DNA of 64,000 nt from Crossaster papposus (GCA_037893245.1 JBAIAA010000262.1:1240001-1304000), one strand, 5' to 3'; shown: positions 47,966 through 62,648, numbered from the stretch's first letter. Notes: generated from the letters alone by a model not told the origin. Numbers and translations are program-made.

Positions 47966-49636
47966 GACCAAGAAAGTGTCTACTCCGTCACTCTGAGTCG
48001 AGTACCTTAAGTCATACCAACAAGTTGTTAGCAGAGGGAAGTTTCGATCTTCGGACCTCCGGGTTATGGGCCCATCACGCTTCCACTGCGCCACTCTGCT
48101 TCATGTGAATTTAGAAACAGCAAACAAAATTAAAGCACACATTGTAAAAACCTTCTAAAATATTTATTACATTTGAATAACAGTGAAGCAAAAATACCTC
48201 TTTAGCAGAACGAGGTTTTGGTCCTCGGACCTCTTGGTTATGGGCCCAGCACGCTCCCACTGCTCCACTATGCGTAACTATTTTTAATGAAAATGAAATC
48301 ACTATCAAGGAAATAATTATCCTGAGCAGACCGAGGTTGTGGTCATCCTAACTCTCGGTTACTGACCAAGAAAGTGTCTACTTCGTCACTCTGAGTCGAA
48401 TACCTCAAGTCATACCAAAAACTTGTTAGCAGAGCGATGTTTCGATCCTCGGACCTCTGGGTTATGGGCTCAGCACGCTTTCACTGCGCCACTCTGCTTC
48501 ATATGAATTTAGAAACAGCAAACAAAATGAAAGCAGACATTCTAAAAACATTGTAAAATATTTATTACATTTGAATAACAGTGAAGCAAAAATACCTCTT
48601 TAGCAGAGCGAGGTTTTGGTCCTCGGACCTCTGGGTTATGTGCCTAGCACGCTCCCAATGCTCCACTCTACTTCATGTAAATTTAGAAACAGAAAACAAA
48701 ATGAAAGCAGACATTCTAAAAACATTCTAAAATATTTATTAAATTTGAATAACAGTGAAGAAAAAATACCTCTTTAGCAGAGCGAGGTTTGGGTCTTCGG
48801 ACCTCTGGGTTATGGGCCCAGCACGCTCCCACTGCAACACTCTGCGTAACTATTTTTGAATGAAAATTAAATCACTATCAAGGTAATAATTATCCGGAGC
48901 AGACCGAGGTTGTGGTCATCCGAACTCTCGGTTACTGACCAAGAAAGTGTCTACTTCGTCACTCTGAGTCGAGTACCTCAAGTCATACCAACAACTTGTT
49001 AGCAGAGGGAAGTTTCGATCTTCGGACCTCCGGGTTATGGGCCCATCACGCTTCCACTGCGCCACTCTGCTTCATGTGAATTTAGAAACAGCAAACAAAA
49101 TTAAAGCACACATTGTAAAAACATTCTAAAATATTTATTACATTTGAATAACAGTGAAGCAAAAATACCTCTTTAGCAGAACGAGGTTTTGGTCCTCGGA
49201 CCTCTTGGTTATGGGCCCAGCACGCTCCCACTGCTCCACTGTGCGTAACTATTTTTAATGAAAAGGAAATCACTATTAAGGAAATAATTATCCTGAGCAG
49301 ACCGAGGTTGTGGTCATCCGAACTCTCGGTTACTGACCAAGAAAGTGTCTACTCCGTCACTCTGAGTCGAGTACCTTAAGTCATACCAACAAGTTGTTAG
49401 CAGAGGGAAGTTTCGATCTTCGGACCTCCGGGTTATGGGCCCATCACGCTTCCACTGCGCCACTCTGCTTCATGTGAATTTAGAAACAGCAAACAAAATT
49501 AAAGCACACATTGTAAAAACCTTCTAAAATATTTATTACATTTGAATAACAGTGAAGCAAAAATACCTCTTTAGCAGAACGAGGTTTTGGTCCTCGGACC
49601 TCTTGGTTATGGGCCCAGCACGCTCCCACTGCTCCA
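46868..49636. repeat. 1369-bp tandem segmental duplication
   Basis: About 46868-48267 is repeated at about 48237-49636. CATCCTAACTCTCGG marks 46975 and 48344. This offset differs by one base from the 1368-bp duplication in the left block, although the contents differ, pointing to the same register of exchange. Confidence 0.8.
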
Positions 49637-52600
49637 CTGTGCGTAACTATTTTTAATGAAAAGGAAATCACTATTAAGGAAATAATTATCCTGAGCAGAC
49701 CGAGGTTGTGGTCATCCGACCTCTCCGTTACTGACCAAGAAAGTGTCTACTTCGTCACTCTGAGTAGAGTACCGCAAGTCATACCAAAAACTTGTTAGCA
49801 CAGCGAGGTTTCAATCCTCGGACCTCTGGGTTATGGGCCCAGCACGCTTCCACTGCGCCACTCTGCTTCATGAAAATTTAGAAACAACAAACAAAATTAA
49901 AGCAGACATTCTAAAATATTTATTAAATTTGAATAACAGTGAAGCAAAAATACCTCTTTAGCAGAGCGAGGTTTGGGTCTAGGGACCTCTGGGTTATGGG
50001 CCCAGCACGCTCCCACTGCAACACTATGCGCAACTATTTTTAATGAAAATGAAATCACTATTAGGGAAATAATTATCCTGAGCAGACCGAAGTTGTGGTC
50101 ATCGGACCTCTCCGTTACTGACCAAGAAAGTGTCTACTTCGTCACTCTGAGTCGAGTACCTCAAGTCATACCAAACACTTGTTAGCAGAGCGATATTTCG
50201 ATCTTCGGACCTCGGGGTTATGGGCCCATCACGCTTCCACTGCGCCACTCTGCTTCATGTGAATTTAGAAACAGCAAACAAAATTAAAGGAAAAAATTGT
50301 AAAAACATTCTAAAATATTTATTACATTTGAATAACAGTGAAGCAAAAATACCTCTTTAGCAGAACGAGGTTTTGGTCCTCGGACATCTTGGTTATGGGC
50401 CAAGCACGCTCCCACTGCTCCACTATGCGTAACTATTTTTAATGAAAATGAAATCACTATTAAGGAAATAATTATCCTGAGCAGACCGAGGTTGTGGTCA
50501 TCCGACCTTTCCGTTACTGACCAAGAAAGTGTCTACTTCGTCACTCTGAGTAGAGTACCTCAAGTCATACCAAAAATTGTTAGCGGAGCGATGTTTCAAT
50601 CCTCGGACCTCTGGGTTATGGGCCCAGCACGCTTCCACTGCGCCACTCTGCTTCATGTGAATTTAGAAACAACAAACAAAATTAAAGCAGACATTCTAAA
50701 ATATTTATTAAATTTGAATAACAGTGAAGCAAAAATACCTCTTTAGCAGAGCGAGGTTTGGGTCTACGGACCTCTGGGTTATGGGCCCAGCAAGCTCCCA
50801 CTGCAACACTATGCGTAACTATTTTTAATGAAAATGAAATCACTATTAAGGAAATAATTATCCTGAGCAGACCGAGGTTGTGGTCATCCGACCTCTCCGT
50901 TACTGACCAAGAAAGTGTCTACTTCGTCACTCTGAGTCGAGTACCTTAAGTCATACCAAAAACTTGTTAGCAGAGCGAAATTTCGATCTTCGGACCTCTG
51001 GGTTATGGGCCCATCACGCTTCCACTGCGCCACTCTGCTTCATGTGAATTTAGAAACAGCAAACAAAATTAAAGGAAAAAATTGTAAAAACATTCTAAAA
51101 TATTTATTACATTTGAATAACAGGGAAGCAAAAATACCTCTTTAGCAGAACGAGGTTTTGGTCCTCGGACATCTTGGTTATGGGCCCAACACGCTCCCAC
51201 TGCTCCACTATGGGTAACTATTTTTAATGAAAAGGAAATCACTATTCAGGAAATAATTATCCTGAGCAGACCGAGGTTGTGGTCATCCGACCTCTCCGTT
51301 ACTGACCAAGAAAGTGTCTACTTCGTCACTCTTATTAGAGTACCTCAAGTCATACCAAAAACTTGTTAGCAGAGCGAGGTTTCGATCCTCGGACCTCTAG
51401 GTTATGGGCCCAGCACCCTTCCACTGCGCCACTCTGCTTCATGTGAAATTAGAAACAACAAACAAAATTAAAGCAGACATTCTAAAAAAATTCTAAAATA
51501 TTTATTAAATTTGAATAACAGTGAAGAAAAAATACCTCTTTAGCAGAGCGAGGTTTGGGTCTTCGGACCTCTGGGTTATGGGCCCAGGACGCTCCCACTG
51601 CTCCACTGTGCGTAACTATTTTTAATGAAAAGGAAATCACTATTAAGGAAATAATTATCCTGAGCAGACCGAGGTTGTGGTCATCCGAACTCTCGGTTAC
51701 TGACAAAGAAAGTGTCTACTTCGTCACTCTGAGTCGAGTACCTTAAGTCATACCAACAACTTGTTAGCAGAGGGAAGTTTCGATCTTCGGACCTCCGGGT
51801 TATGGGCCCATCACGCTTCCACTGCGCCACTCTGCTTCATGTGAATTTAGAAACAACAAACACAATTAAAGCAGACATTCTAAAATATTTATTAAATTTG
51901 AATAACAGTGAAGCAAAAATACCTCTTTAGCAGAGCGAGGTTTGGGTCTACGGACCTCTGGGTTATGGGCCCAGCACGCTCCCACTGCAACACTATGCGC
52001 AACTATTTTTAATGAAAATGAAATCACTATTAAGGAAATAATTATCCTGAGCAGACCGAAGTTGTGGTCATCCGACCTCTCCGTTACTGACCGAGAAAGT
52101 GTCTACTTCGTCACTGTGAGTCGAGTACCTCAAGTCATACCAAAAACTTGTTAGCACAGCGAGGTTTCAATCCTCGGACCTCTGGGTTATGGGCCCAGCA
52201 CGCTTCCACTGCGCCACTCTGCTTCATGTGAATTTAGAAACAACAAACAAAATTAAAGCAGACATTCTAAAAACATTCTAAAATATTTATTAAATTTGAA
52301 TAACAGTGAAGAAAAAATACCTCTTTAGCAGAGCGAGGTTTGGGTCTTCGGACCTCTGGGTTATTGGCCCAGCACGCTCCCACTGCAACACTCTGCGTAA
52401 CTATTTTTTAATGAAAATTAAATCACTATCAAGGAAATAATTATCCGGAGCAGACCGAGGTTGTGGTCATCCGAACTCTCGGTTACTGACCAAGAAAGTG
52501 TCTACTTCGTCACTCTGAGTCGAGTACCTCAAGTCATACCAACAACTTGTTAGCAGAGGGAAGTTTCGATCTTCGGACCTCCGGGTTATGGGCCCATCAC

Positions 52601-54730
52601 GCTTCCACTGCGCCACTCTGCTTCATGTGAATTTAGAAACAGCAAACAAAATTAAAGCACACATTGTAAAAACATTCTAAAATATTTATTACATTTGAAT
52701 AACAGTGAAGCAAAAATACCTCTTTAGCAGAACGAGGTTTTGGTCCTCGGACCTCTTGGTTATGGGCCCAGCACGCTCCCACTGCTCCACTGTGCGTAAC
52801 TATTTTTAATGAAAAGGAAATCACTATTAAGGAAATAATTATCCTGAGCAGACCGAGGTTGTGGTCATCCGAACTCTCGGTTACTGACCAAGAAAGTGTC
52901 TACTCCGTCACTCTGAGTCGAGTACCTTAAGTCATACCAACAACTTGTTAGCAGAGGGAAGTTTCGATCTTCGGACCTCCGGGTTATGGGCCCATCACGC
53001 TTCCACTGCGCCACTCTGCTTCATGTGAATTTAGAAACAGCAAACAAAATTAAAGCACACATTGTAAAAACCTTCTAAAATATTTATTACATTTGAATAA
53101 CAGTGAAGCAAAAATACCTCTTTAGCAGAACGAGGTTTTGGTCCTCGGACCTCTTGGTTATGGGCCCAGCACGCTCCCACTGCTCCACTGTGCGTAACTA
53201 TTTTTAATGAAAAGGAAATCACTATTAAGGAAATAGTTATCCTGAGCAGACCGAGGTTGTGGTCATCCGACCTCTCCGTTACTGACCAAGAAAGTGTCTA
53301 CTTCGTCACTCTGAGTAGAGTACCGCAAGTCATACCAAAAACTTGTTAGCACAGCGAGGTTTCAATCCTCGGACCTCTGGGTTATGGGCCCAGCACGCTT
53401 CCACTGCGCCACTCTGCTTCATGAAAATTTAGAAACAACAAACAAAATTAAAGCAGACATTCTAAAATATTTATTAAATTTGAATAACAGTGAAGCAAAC
53501 ATACCTCTTTAGCAGAGCGAGGTTTGGGTCTACGGACCTCTGGGTTATGGGCCCAGCACGCTCCCACTGCAACACTATGCGCAACTATTTTTAATGAAAA
53601 TGAAATCACTATTAGGGAAATAATTATCCTGAGCAGACCGAAGTTGTGGTCATCGGACCTCTCCGTTACTGACCAAGAAAGTGTCTACTTCGTCACTCTG
53701 AGTCGAGTACCTCAAGTCATACCAAAAACTTGTTAGCAGAGCGATATTTCGATCTTCGGACCTCTGGGTTATGGGCCCATCACGCTTCCACTGCGCCACT
53801 CTGCTTCATGTGAATTTAGAAACAGCAAACAAAATTAAAGGAAAAAATTGTAAAAACATTCTAAAATATTTATTACATTTGAATAACAGTGAAGCAAAAA
53901 TACCTCTTTAGCAGAACGAGGTTTTGGTCCTCGGACATCTTGGTTATGGGCCCAGCACGCTCCCACTGCTCCACTATGCGTAACTATTTTTAATGAAAAT
54001 GAAATCACTATTAAGGAAATAATTATCCTGAGCAGACCGAGGTTGTGGTCATCCGACCTCTCCGTTACTGACCAAGAAAGTGTCTACTTCGTCACTCTGA
54101 GTAGAGTACCTCAAGTCATACCAAAAACTTGTTAGCGGAGCGATGTTTCAATCCTCGGACCTCTGGGTTATGGGCCCAGCACGCTACCACTGCGCCACTC
54201 TGCTTCATGTGAATTTAGAAACAACAAACAAAATTAAAGCAGACATTCTAAAATATTTATTAAATTTGAATAACAGTGAAGCAAAAATACCTCTTTAGCA
54301 GAGCGAGGTTTGGGTCTACGGACCTCTGGGTTATGGGCCCAGCACGCTCCCACTGCAACACTATGCGTAACTATTTTTAATGAAAATGAAATCACTATTA
54401 AGGAAATAATTATCCTGAGCAGACCGAGGTTGTGGTCATCCGACCTCTCCGTTACTGACCAAGAAAGTGTCTACTTCGTCACTCTGAGTCGAGTACCTCA
54501 AGTCATACCAAAAACTTGTTAGCAGAGCGAAATTTCGATCTTCGGACCTCTGGGTTATGGGCCCATCACGCTTCCACTGCGCCACTCTGCTTCATGTGAA
54601 TTTAGAAACAGCAAACAAAATTAAAGGAAAAAATTGTAAAAACATTCTAAAATATTTATTACATTTGAATAACAGTGAAGCAAAAATACCTCTTTAGCAG
54701 AACGAGGTTTTGGTCCTCGGACATCTTGGT
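48787..54730. repeat. 3551-bp spaced segmental duplication
   Basis: About 48787-51180 matches about 52338-54730 at an offset near 3551. Module tags keep the same order: TAGCACAGCGAGGTTTCAATC, GCGATATTTCGATCTT, AGCGGAGCGATGTTTCAATC, GCGAAATTTCGATCTT. The intervening 1.1 kb contains reshuffled versions of the same modules. Confidence 0.75.
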
Positions 54731-55888
54731 TATGGGCCCAGCACGCTCCCACTGCTCCACTATGCGTAACTATTTTTAATGAAAATGAAATCACTATTAA
54801 GGAAATAATTATCCTGAGCAGACCGAGGTTGTGGTCATCCGACCTCTCCGTTACTGACCAAGAAAGTGTCTACTTCGTCACTCTGAGTCGAGTACCTTAA
54901 GTCATACCAAAAACTTGTTAGCAGAGCAAGGTTTCGATCCTCGGACCTCTGGGTTATGGGCCCAGCACGCGTCCACTGCGCCACTCTGCTTCATGTGAAT
55001 ATAGAAACAACAATCAAAATTAAAGCAGACATTCTAAAAACATTCTAAAATATGTATTACATTTGAATAACAGTGAAGCAAAAATACCTCTTTAGACGAG
55101 CGAGGTTTTGGTCCTCGGACCTCTGTGTTATGGGCCCAGCACGCTCCCACTGCTCCACTCTACTTCTTGTGAATTTAGAAACAGCAAACAAAATGAAAGC
55201 AGACATTCTAAAAACATTCTAAAATATTTATTAAATTTGAATAACAATGAAGCAAAAATACCTCTTTAGCAGAGCGAGGTTTGGGTCTTCGGACCTCTGG
55301 ATTATGGGCCCAGCACGCTCCCACTGCAACACTATGCGTAACTATTTTTAATGAAAATGAAATCACTATTAAGGAAATAATTATCCTGAGCAGACCGAGG
55401 TTGTGGTCATCCGACCTCTCCGTTACTGACCAAGAAAGTGTCTACTTCGTCACTCTGAGTCGAGTACCTCAAGTCATACCAAAAACTTGTTAGCAGAGCG
55501 AGGTTTCGATCCTCGGACCTCTGGATTTTGGGCCCAGCACGCGTCCACTGTGCCACTCTGCTTCATGTGCATTTAGAAACAACAAACAAAATTAAAGCAG
55601 ACATTATAAAAACATTCTAAAATATGTATTACATTTGAATAACAGTTAAGCAAAAATACCTCTTTAGCCGAGCGAGGTTTTTGTCCTCGGACCTCTGGGT
55701 TATGGGCCCAACACGCTCCCACTGCTCCACTATGGGTAACTATTTTTAATGAAAAGGAAATCACTATTAAGGAAATAATTATCCTGAGCAGACCGAGGTT
55801 GTGGTCATCCGACCTCTCCGTTACTGACCAAGAAAGTGTCTACTTCGTCACTCTTAGTAGAGTACCTCAAGTCATACCAAAAACTTGT

Positions 55889-55960
55889 TAGCAGAGCGAG
55901 GTTTCGATCCTCGGACCTCTAGGTTATGGGCCCAGCACGCTTCCACTGCGCCACTCTGCT
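55889..55960 (-). tRNA. Initiator tRNA-Met (CAT), G29-U41 variant
   Basis: Single change, C41 to T, turning one of the three diagnostic G:C pairs of the anticodon stem into a G-U wobble. The same variant occurs at 58055-58126 and 60209-60280, so it was spread by segmental duplication. The G:C triplet matters for P-site acceptance of initiator tRNA, so function is uncertain. Confidence 0.75.
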
Positions 55961-58054
55961 TCATGTGAATTTAGAAACAACAAACAAAATTAAAGCAGAC
56001 ATTCTAAAAACATTCTAAAATATTTATTAAATTTGAATAACAGTGAAGAAAAAATACCTCTTTAGCAGAGCGAGGTTTGGGTCTTCGGACCTCTGGGTTA
56101 TGGGCCCAGCACGCTCCCACTGCAACACTCTGCGTAACTATTTTTTAATGACAATTAAATCACTATCAAGGAAATAATTATCCGGAGCAGACCGAGGTTG
56201 TGGTCATCCGAACTCTCGGTTACTGACCAAGAAAGTGTCTACTTCGTCACTCTGAGTCGAGTACCTCAAGTCATACCAACAACTTGTTAGCAGAGGGAAG
56301 TTTCGATCTTCGGACCTCCGGGTTATGGGCCCATCACGCTTCCACTGCGCCACTCTGCTTCATGTGAATTTAGAAACAGCAAACAAAATTAAAGCACACA
56401 TTGTAAAAACATTCTAAAATATTTATTACATTTGAATAACAGTGAAGCAAAAATACCTCTTTAGCAGAACGAGGTTTTGGTCCTCGGACCTCTTGGTAAT
56501 GGGCCCAGCACGCTCCCACTGCTCCACTGTGCGTAACTATTTTTAATGAAAAGGAAATCACTATTAAGGAAATAATTATCCTGAGCAGACCGAGGTTGTG
56601 GTCATCCGAACTCTCGGTTACTGATCAAGAAAGTGTCTACTTCGTCACTCTGAGTCGAGTACCTCAAGTCATACCAACAACTTGTTAGCAGAGGGAAGTT
56701 TCGATCTTCGGACCTCCGGGTTATGGGCCCATCACGCTTCCACTGCGCCACTCTGCTTCATGTGAATTTAGAAACAGCAAACAAAATTAAAGCACACATT
56801 GTAAAAACATTCTAAAATATTTATTACATTTGAATAACAGTGAAGCACAAATACCTCTTTAGCAGAACGAGGTTTTGGTCCTCGGACCTCTTGGTTATGG
56901 GCCCAGCACGCTCCCACTGCTCCACTGTGCGTAACTATTTTTAATGAAAAGGAAATCACTATTAAGGAAATAATTATCCTGAGCAGACCGAGGTTGTGGT
57001 CATCCGACCTCTCCGTTACTGACCAAGAAAGTGTCTACTTCCTCACTCTGAGTCGAGTACCTTAAGTCATACCAAAAACTTGTTAGCAGAGCAAGGTTTC
57101 GATCCTCGGACCTCTGGGTTATGGGCCCAGCACGCGTCCACTGCGCCACTCTGCTTCATGTGAATTTAGAAACAACAAACAAAATTAAAGCAGACATTCT
57201 AAAAACATTCTAAAATATGTATTACATTTGAATAACAGTGAAGCAAAAATACCTCTTTAGCCGAGCGAGGTTTTGGTCCTCGGACCTCTGTGTTATGGGC
57301 CCAGCACGCTCCCACTGCTCCACTCTACTTCTTGTGAATTTAGAAACAGCAAACAAAATGAAAGCAGACATTCTAAAAACATTCTAAAATATTTATTAAA
57401 TTTGAATAACAATGAAGCAAAAATACCTCTTTAGCAGAGCGAGGTTTGGGTCTTCGGACCTCTGGATTATGGGCCCAGCACGCTCCCACTGCAACACTCT
57501 GCGTAACTATTTTTTCATGAAAATGAAATCACTATCAAGGAAATAATTATCCGGAGCAGACCGAGGTTGTGGTCATCCGACCTCTCCGTTACTGACCAAG
57601 AAAGTGTCTACTTCGTCACTCTGAGTAGAGTACCTCAAGTCATACCAAAAACTTGTTAGCAGAGCGAGGTTTCGATCCTCGGACCTCTGGATTTTGGGCC
57701 CAGCACGCGTCCACTGTGCCACTCTGCTTCATGTGCATTTAGAAACAACAAACAAAATTAAAGCAGACATTATAAAAACATTCTAAAATATGTATTACAT
57801 TTGAATAACAGTTAAGCAAAAATACCTCTTTAGCCGAGCGAGGTTTTTGTCCTCGGATCTCTGGGTTATGGGCCCAACACGCTCCCACTGCTCCACTATG
57901 GGTAACTATTTTTAATGAAAAGGAAATCACTATTAAGGAAATAATTATCCTGAGCAGACCGAGGTTGTGGTCATCCGACCTCTCCGTTACTGACCAAGAA
58001 AGTGTCTACTTCGTCACTCTTAGTAGAGTACCTCAAGTCATACCAAAAACTTGT

Positions 58055-58126
58055 TAGCAGAGCGAGGTTTCGATCCTCGGACCTCTAGGTTATGGGCCCA
58101 GCACGCTTCCACTGCGCCACTCTGCT
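58055..58126 (-). tRNA. Initiator tRNA-Met (CAT), G29-U41 variant
   Basis: Same 72-nt sequence as the copy at 55889, 2166 bp further on, inside the second copy of a segmental duplication. Confidence 0.75.
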
Positions 58127-58374
58127 TCATGTGAATTTAGAAACAACAAACAAAATTAAAGCAGACATTCTAAAAACATTCTAAAATATTTATTACATTT
58201 GAATAACAGTGAAGAAAAAATACCTCTTTAGCAGAGCGAGGTTTGGGTCTTCGGACCTCTGGGTTATGGGCCCAGCACGCTCCCACTGCAACACTCTGCG
58301 TAACTATTTTTTAATGACAATTAAATCACTATCAAGGAAATAATTATCCGGAGCAGACCGAGGTTGTGGTCATC

Positions 58375-61300
58375 CGAACTCTCGGTTACTGACCAAGAAA
58401 GTGTCTACTTCGTCACTCTGAGTCGAGTACCTCAAGTCATACCAACAACTTGTTAGCAGAGGGAAGTTTCGATCTTCGGACCTCCGGGTTATGGGCCCAT
58501 CACGCTTCCACTGCGCCACTCTGCTTCATGTGAATTTAGAAACAGCAAACAAAATTAAAGCACACATTGTTAAAACATTCTAAAATATTTATTACATTTG
58601 AATAACAGTGAAGCACAAATACCTCTTTAGCAGAACGAGGTTTTGGTCCTCGGACCTCTTGGTTATGGGCCCAGCACGCTCCCACTGCTCCACTGTGCGT
58701 AACTATTTTTAATGAAAAGGAAATCACTATTAAGGAAATAATTATCCTGAGCAGACCGAGGTTGTGGTCATCCGACCTCTCCGTTACTGACCAAGAAAGT
58801 GTCTACTTCGTCACTCTGAGTAGAGTACCTCAAGTCATACCAAAAACTTGTTAGCACAGCGAGGTTTCAATCCTCGGACCTCTGGGTTATGGGCCCAGCA
58901 CGCTTCCACTGTGCCACTCTGCTTCATGTGAATTGAGAAACAACAAACACAATTAAAGCAGACATTCTAAAATATTTATTAAATTTGAATAACAGTGAAG
59001 CAAAAATACCTCTTTAGCAGAGCGAGGTTTGGGTCTACGGACCTCTGGGTTATGGGCCCAGCACGCTCCCACTGCAACACCATGCGCAACTATTTTTAAT
59101 GAAAATGAAATCACTATTAAGGAAATAATTATCCTGAGCAGACCGAAGTTGTGGTCATCCGACCTCTCCGTTACTGACCAAGAAAGTGTCTACTTCGTCA
59201 CTCTGAGTCGAGTACCTCAAGTCATACCAAAAACTTGTTAGCAGAGCGAAATTTCGATCTTCGGACCTCTGGGTTATGGGCCCATCACGCTTCCACTGCG
59301 CCACTCTGCTTCATGTGAATTTAGAAACAGCAAACAAAATTAAAGGAAAAAATTGTAAAAACATTCTAAAATATTTATTACACTGAATAACAGTGAAGCA
59401 AAAATACCTCTTTAGCAGAACGAGGTTTTGGTCCTCGGACATCTTGGTTATGGGCCCAGCACGCTCCCACTGCTCCACTATGCGTAACTATTTTTAATGA
59501 AAATGAAATCACTATTAAGGAAATAATTATCCTGAGCAGACCGAGGTTGTGGTCATCCGACCTCTCCGTTACTGACCAAGAAAGTGTCTACTTCGTCACT
59601 CTGAGTCGAGTACCTTAAGTCATACCAAAAACTTGTTAGCAGAGCAAGGTTTCGATCCTCGGACCTCTGGGTTATGGGCCCAGCACGCGTCCACTGCGCC
59701 ACTCTGCTTCATGTGAATTTAGAAACAACAAACAAAATTAAAGCAGACATTCTAAAAACATTCTAAAATATGTATTACATTTGAATAACAGTGAAGCAAA
59801 ATACCTCTTTAGCCGAGCGAGGTTTTGGTCCTCGGACCTCTGTGTTATGGGCCCAGCACGCTCCCACTGCTCCACTCTACTTCTTGTGAATTTAGAAACA
59901 GCAAACAAAATGAAAGCAGACATTCTAAAAACATTCTAAAATATTTATTAAATTTGAATAACAATGAAGCAAAAATACCTCTTTAGCAGAGCGAGGTTTG
60001 GGTCTTCGGACCTCTGGATTATGGGCCCAGCACGCTCCCACTGCAACACTCTGCGTAACTATTTTTTCATGAAAATGAAATCACTATCAAGGAAATAATT
60101 ATCCGGAGCAGACCGAGGTTGTGGTCATCCGACCTCTCCGTTACTGACCAAGAAAGTGTCTACTTCGTCACTCTGAGTAGAGTACCTCAAGTCATACCAA
60201 AAACTTGTTAGCAGAGCGAGGTTTCGATCCTCGGACCTCTAGGTTATGGGCCCAGCACGCTTCCACTGCGCCACTCTGCTTCATGTGAATTTAGAAACAA
60301 CAAACAAAATTAAAGCAGACATTCTAAAAACATTCTAAAATATTTATTACATTTGAATAACAGTGAAGCAAAAATACCTCTTTAGCAGAACGAGGTTTTG
60401 GTCCTCGGACCTCTTGGTTATGGGCCCAGCACGCTCCCACTGCTCCACTGTGCGTAACTATTTTTAATGAAAAGGAAATCACTATTAAGGAAATAATTAT
60501 CCTGAGCAGACCGAGGTTGTGGTCATCCGAACTCTCGGTTACTGACCAAGAAAGTGTCTACTTCGTCACTCTGAGTCGAGTACCTCAAGTCATGCCAACA
60601 ACTTGTTAGCAGAGGGAAGTTTCGATCTTCGGACCTCCGGGTTATGGGCCCATCACGCTTCCACTGCGCCACTCTGCTTCATGTGAATTTAGAAACAGCA
60701 AACAAAATTAAAGCACACATTGTAAAAACATTCTAAAATATTTATTACATTTGAATAACAGTGAAGCACAAATACCTCTTTAGCAGAACGAGGTTTTGGT
60801 CCTCGGACCTCTTGGTTATGGGCCCAGCACGCTCCCACTGCTCCACTGTGCGTAACTATTTTTAATGAAAAGGAAATCACTATTAAGGAAATAATTATCC
60901 TGAGCAGACCGAGGTTGTGGTCATCCGACCTCTCCGTTACTGACCAAGAAAGTGTCTACTTCGTCACTCTGAGTAGAGTACCTCAAGTCATACCAAAAAC
61001 TTGTTAGCACAGCGAGGTTTCAATCCTCGGACCTCTGGGTTATGGGCCCAGCACGCTTCCACTGCGCCACTCTGCTTCATGTGAATTTAGAAACAACAAA
61101 CACAATTAAAGCAGACATTCTAAAATATTTATTAAATTTGAATAACAGTGAAGCAAAAATACCTCTTTAGCAGAGCGAGGTTTGGGTCTACGGACCTCTG
61201 GGTTATGGGCCCAGCACGCTCCCACTGCAACACTATGCGCAACTATTTTTAATGAAAATGAAATCACTATTAAGGAAATAATTATCCTGAGCAGACCGAA

Positions 61301-61775
61301 GTTGTGGTCATCCGACCTCTCCGTTACTGACCAAGAAAGTGTCTACTTCGTCACTCTGAGTCGAGTACCTCAAGTCATACCAAAAACTTGTTAGCAGAGC
61401 GAAATTTCGATCTTCGGACCTCTGGGTTATGGGCCCATCACGCTTCCACTGCGCCACTCTGCTTCATGTGAATTTAGAAACAGCAAACAAAATTAAAGGA
61501 AAAAATTGTAAAAACATTCTAAAATATTTATTACATTTGAATAACAGTGAAGCAAAAATACCTCTTTAGCAGAACGAGGTTTTGGTCCTCGGACATCTTG
61601 GTTATGGGCCCAGCACGCTCCCACTGCTCCACTATGCGTAACTATTTTTAATGAAAATGAAATCACTATTAAGGAAATAATTATCCTGAGCAGACCGAGG
61701 TTGTGGTCATCCGACCTCTCCGTTACTGACCAAGAAAGTGTCTACTTCGTCACTCTGAGTAGAGTACCTCAAGTC
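58375..61775. repeat. 2153-bp segmental duplication
   Basis: About 58375-59620 is repeated at about 60528-61775. TAGCACAGCG at 58852 and 61005 and GCAGAGCGAAA at 59241 and 61394 share the offset of 2153. The copies diverge near 59640/61793, where the next module differs. Confidence 0.72.
60209..60280 (-). tRNA. Initiator tRNA-Met (CAT), G29-U41 variant
   Basis: Third copy of the variant with C41 to T. Acceptor, D and T arms are intact and the TTTTT trailer is present. Confidence 0.75.
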
Positions 61776-62576
61776 ATACCAAAAACTTGTTAGCAGAGCG
61801 ATGTTTCAATCCTTGGACCTCTGGGTTATGGGCCCAGCACGCTACCACTGCGCCACTCTGCTTCATGTGAATTTAGAAACAACAAACAAAATTAAAGCAG
61901 ACATTCTAAAATATTTATTAAATTTGAATAACAGTGAAGCAAAAATACCTCTTTAGCAGAGCGAGGTTTGGGTCTACGGACCTCTGGGTTATGGGCCCAG
62001 CACGCTCCCACTGCAACACTATGCGTAACTATTTTTAATGAAAATGAAATCACTATTAAGAAAATAATTATCCTGAGCAGACCGAGGTTGTGGTCATCCG
62101 ACCTCTCCGTTACTGACCAAGAAAGTGTCTACTTCGTCACTCTGAGTCGAGTACCTCAAGTCATACCAAAAACTTGTTAGCAGAGCGAAATTTCGATCTT
62201 CGGACCTCTGGGTTATGGGCCCATCACGCTTCCACTGCGCCACTCTGCTTCATGTGAATTTAGAAACAGCAAACAAAATTAAAGGAAAAAATTGTAAAAA
62301 CATTCTAAAATATTTATTACATTTGAATAACAGTGAAGCAAAAATACCTCTTTAGCAGAACGAGGTTTTGGTCCTCGGACATCTTGGTTATGGGCCCAGC
62401 ACGCTCCCACTGCTCCACTATGCGTAACTATTTTTAATGAAAATGAAATCACTATTAAGGAAATAATTATCCTGAGCAGACCGAGGTTGTGGTCATCCGA
62501 CCTCTCCGTTACTGACCAAGAAAGTGTCTACTTCGTCACTCTGAGTCGAGTACCTTAAGTCATACCAAAAACTTGT

Positions 62577-62648
62577 TAGCAGAGCAAGGTTTCGATCCTC
62601 GGACCTCTGGGTTATGGGCCCAGCACGCTTCCACTGCGCCACTCTGCT
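62577..62648 (-). tRNA. Initiator tRNA-Met (CAT), G50-U64 variant
   Basis: One change from the perfect copies: T-stem base 64 is T, making a G50-U64 wobble, so every stem still pairs. Anticodon CAT, T-loop ATCGAAA. The same T-stem change (plus TTCC to GTCC in the D-arm) marks the modules near 54926, 57089, 59644 and 63770. A plausible functional gene at the far right of the array. Confidence 0.8.

Larger units (their letters stand above)
54920..58730. repeat. 2163-2166-bp tandem segmental duplication
   Basis: About 54920-56560 is repeated at about 57085-58730. The distinctive modules with GGATTTTGGGCCC at 55522 and 57688 and the CATGTGCATTTAG spacer at 55565 and 57731 align at 2166. Both copies of the GGATTTTGGG module carry a loop reading CCCAAAA (CAA). 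Confidence 0.75.

Noticed and set aside
8810-60880. Recurring minus-strand ORFs of about 63-80 codons (for example 56768-56959).
   Set aside because: They read through spacers and tRNA bodies in the tRNA sense. Their recurrence reflects the array, not protein coding.
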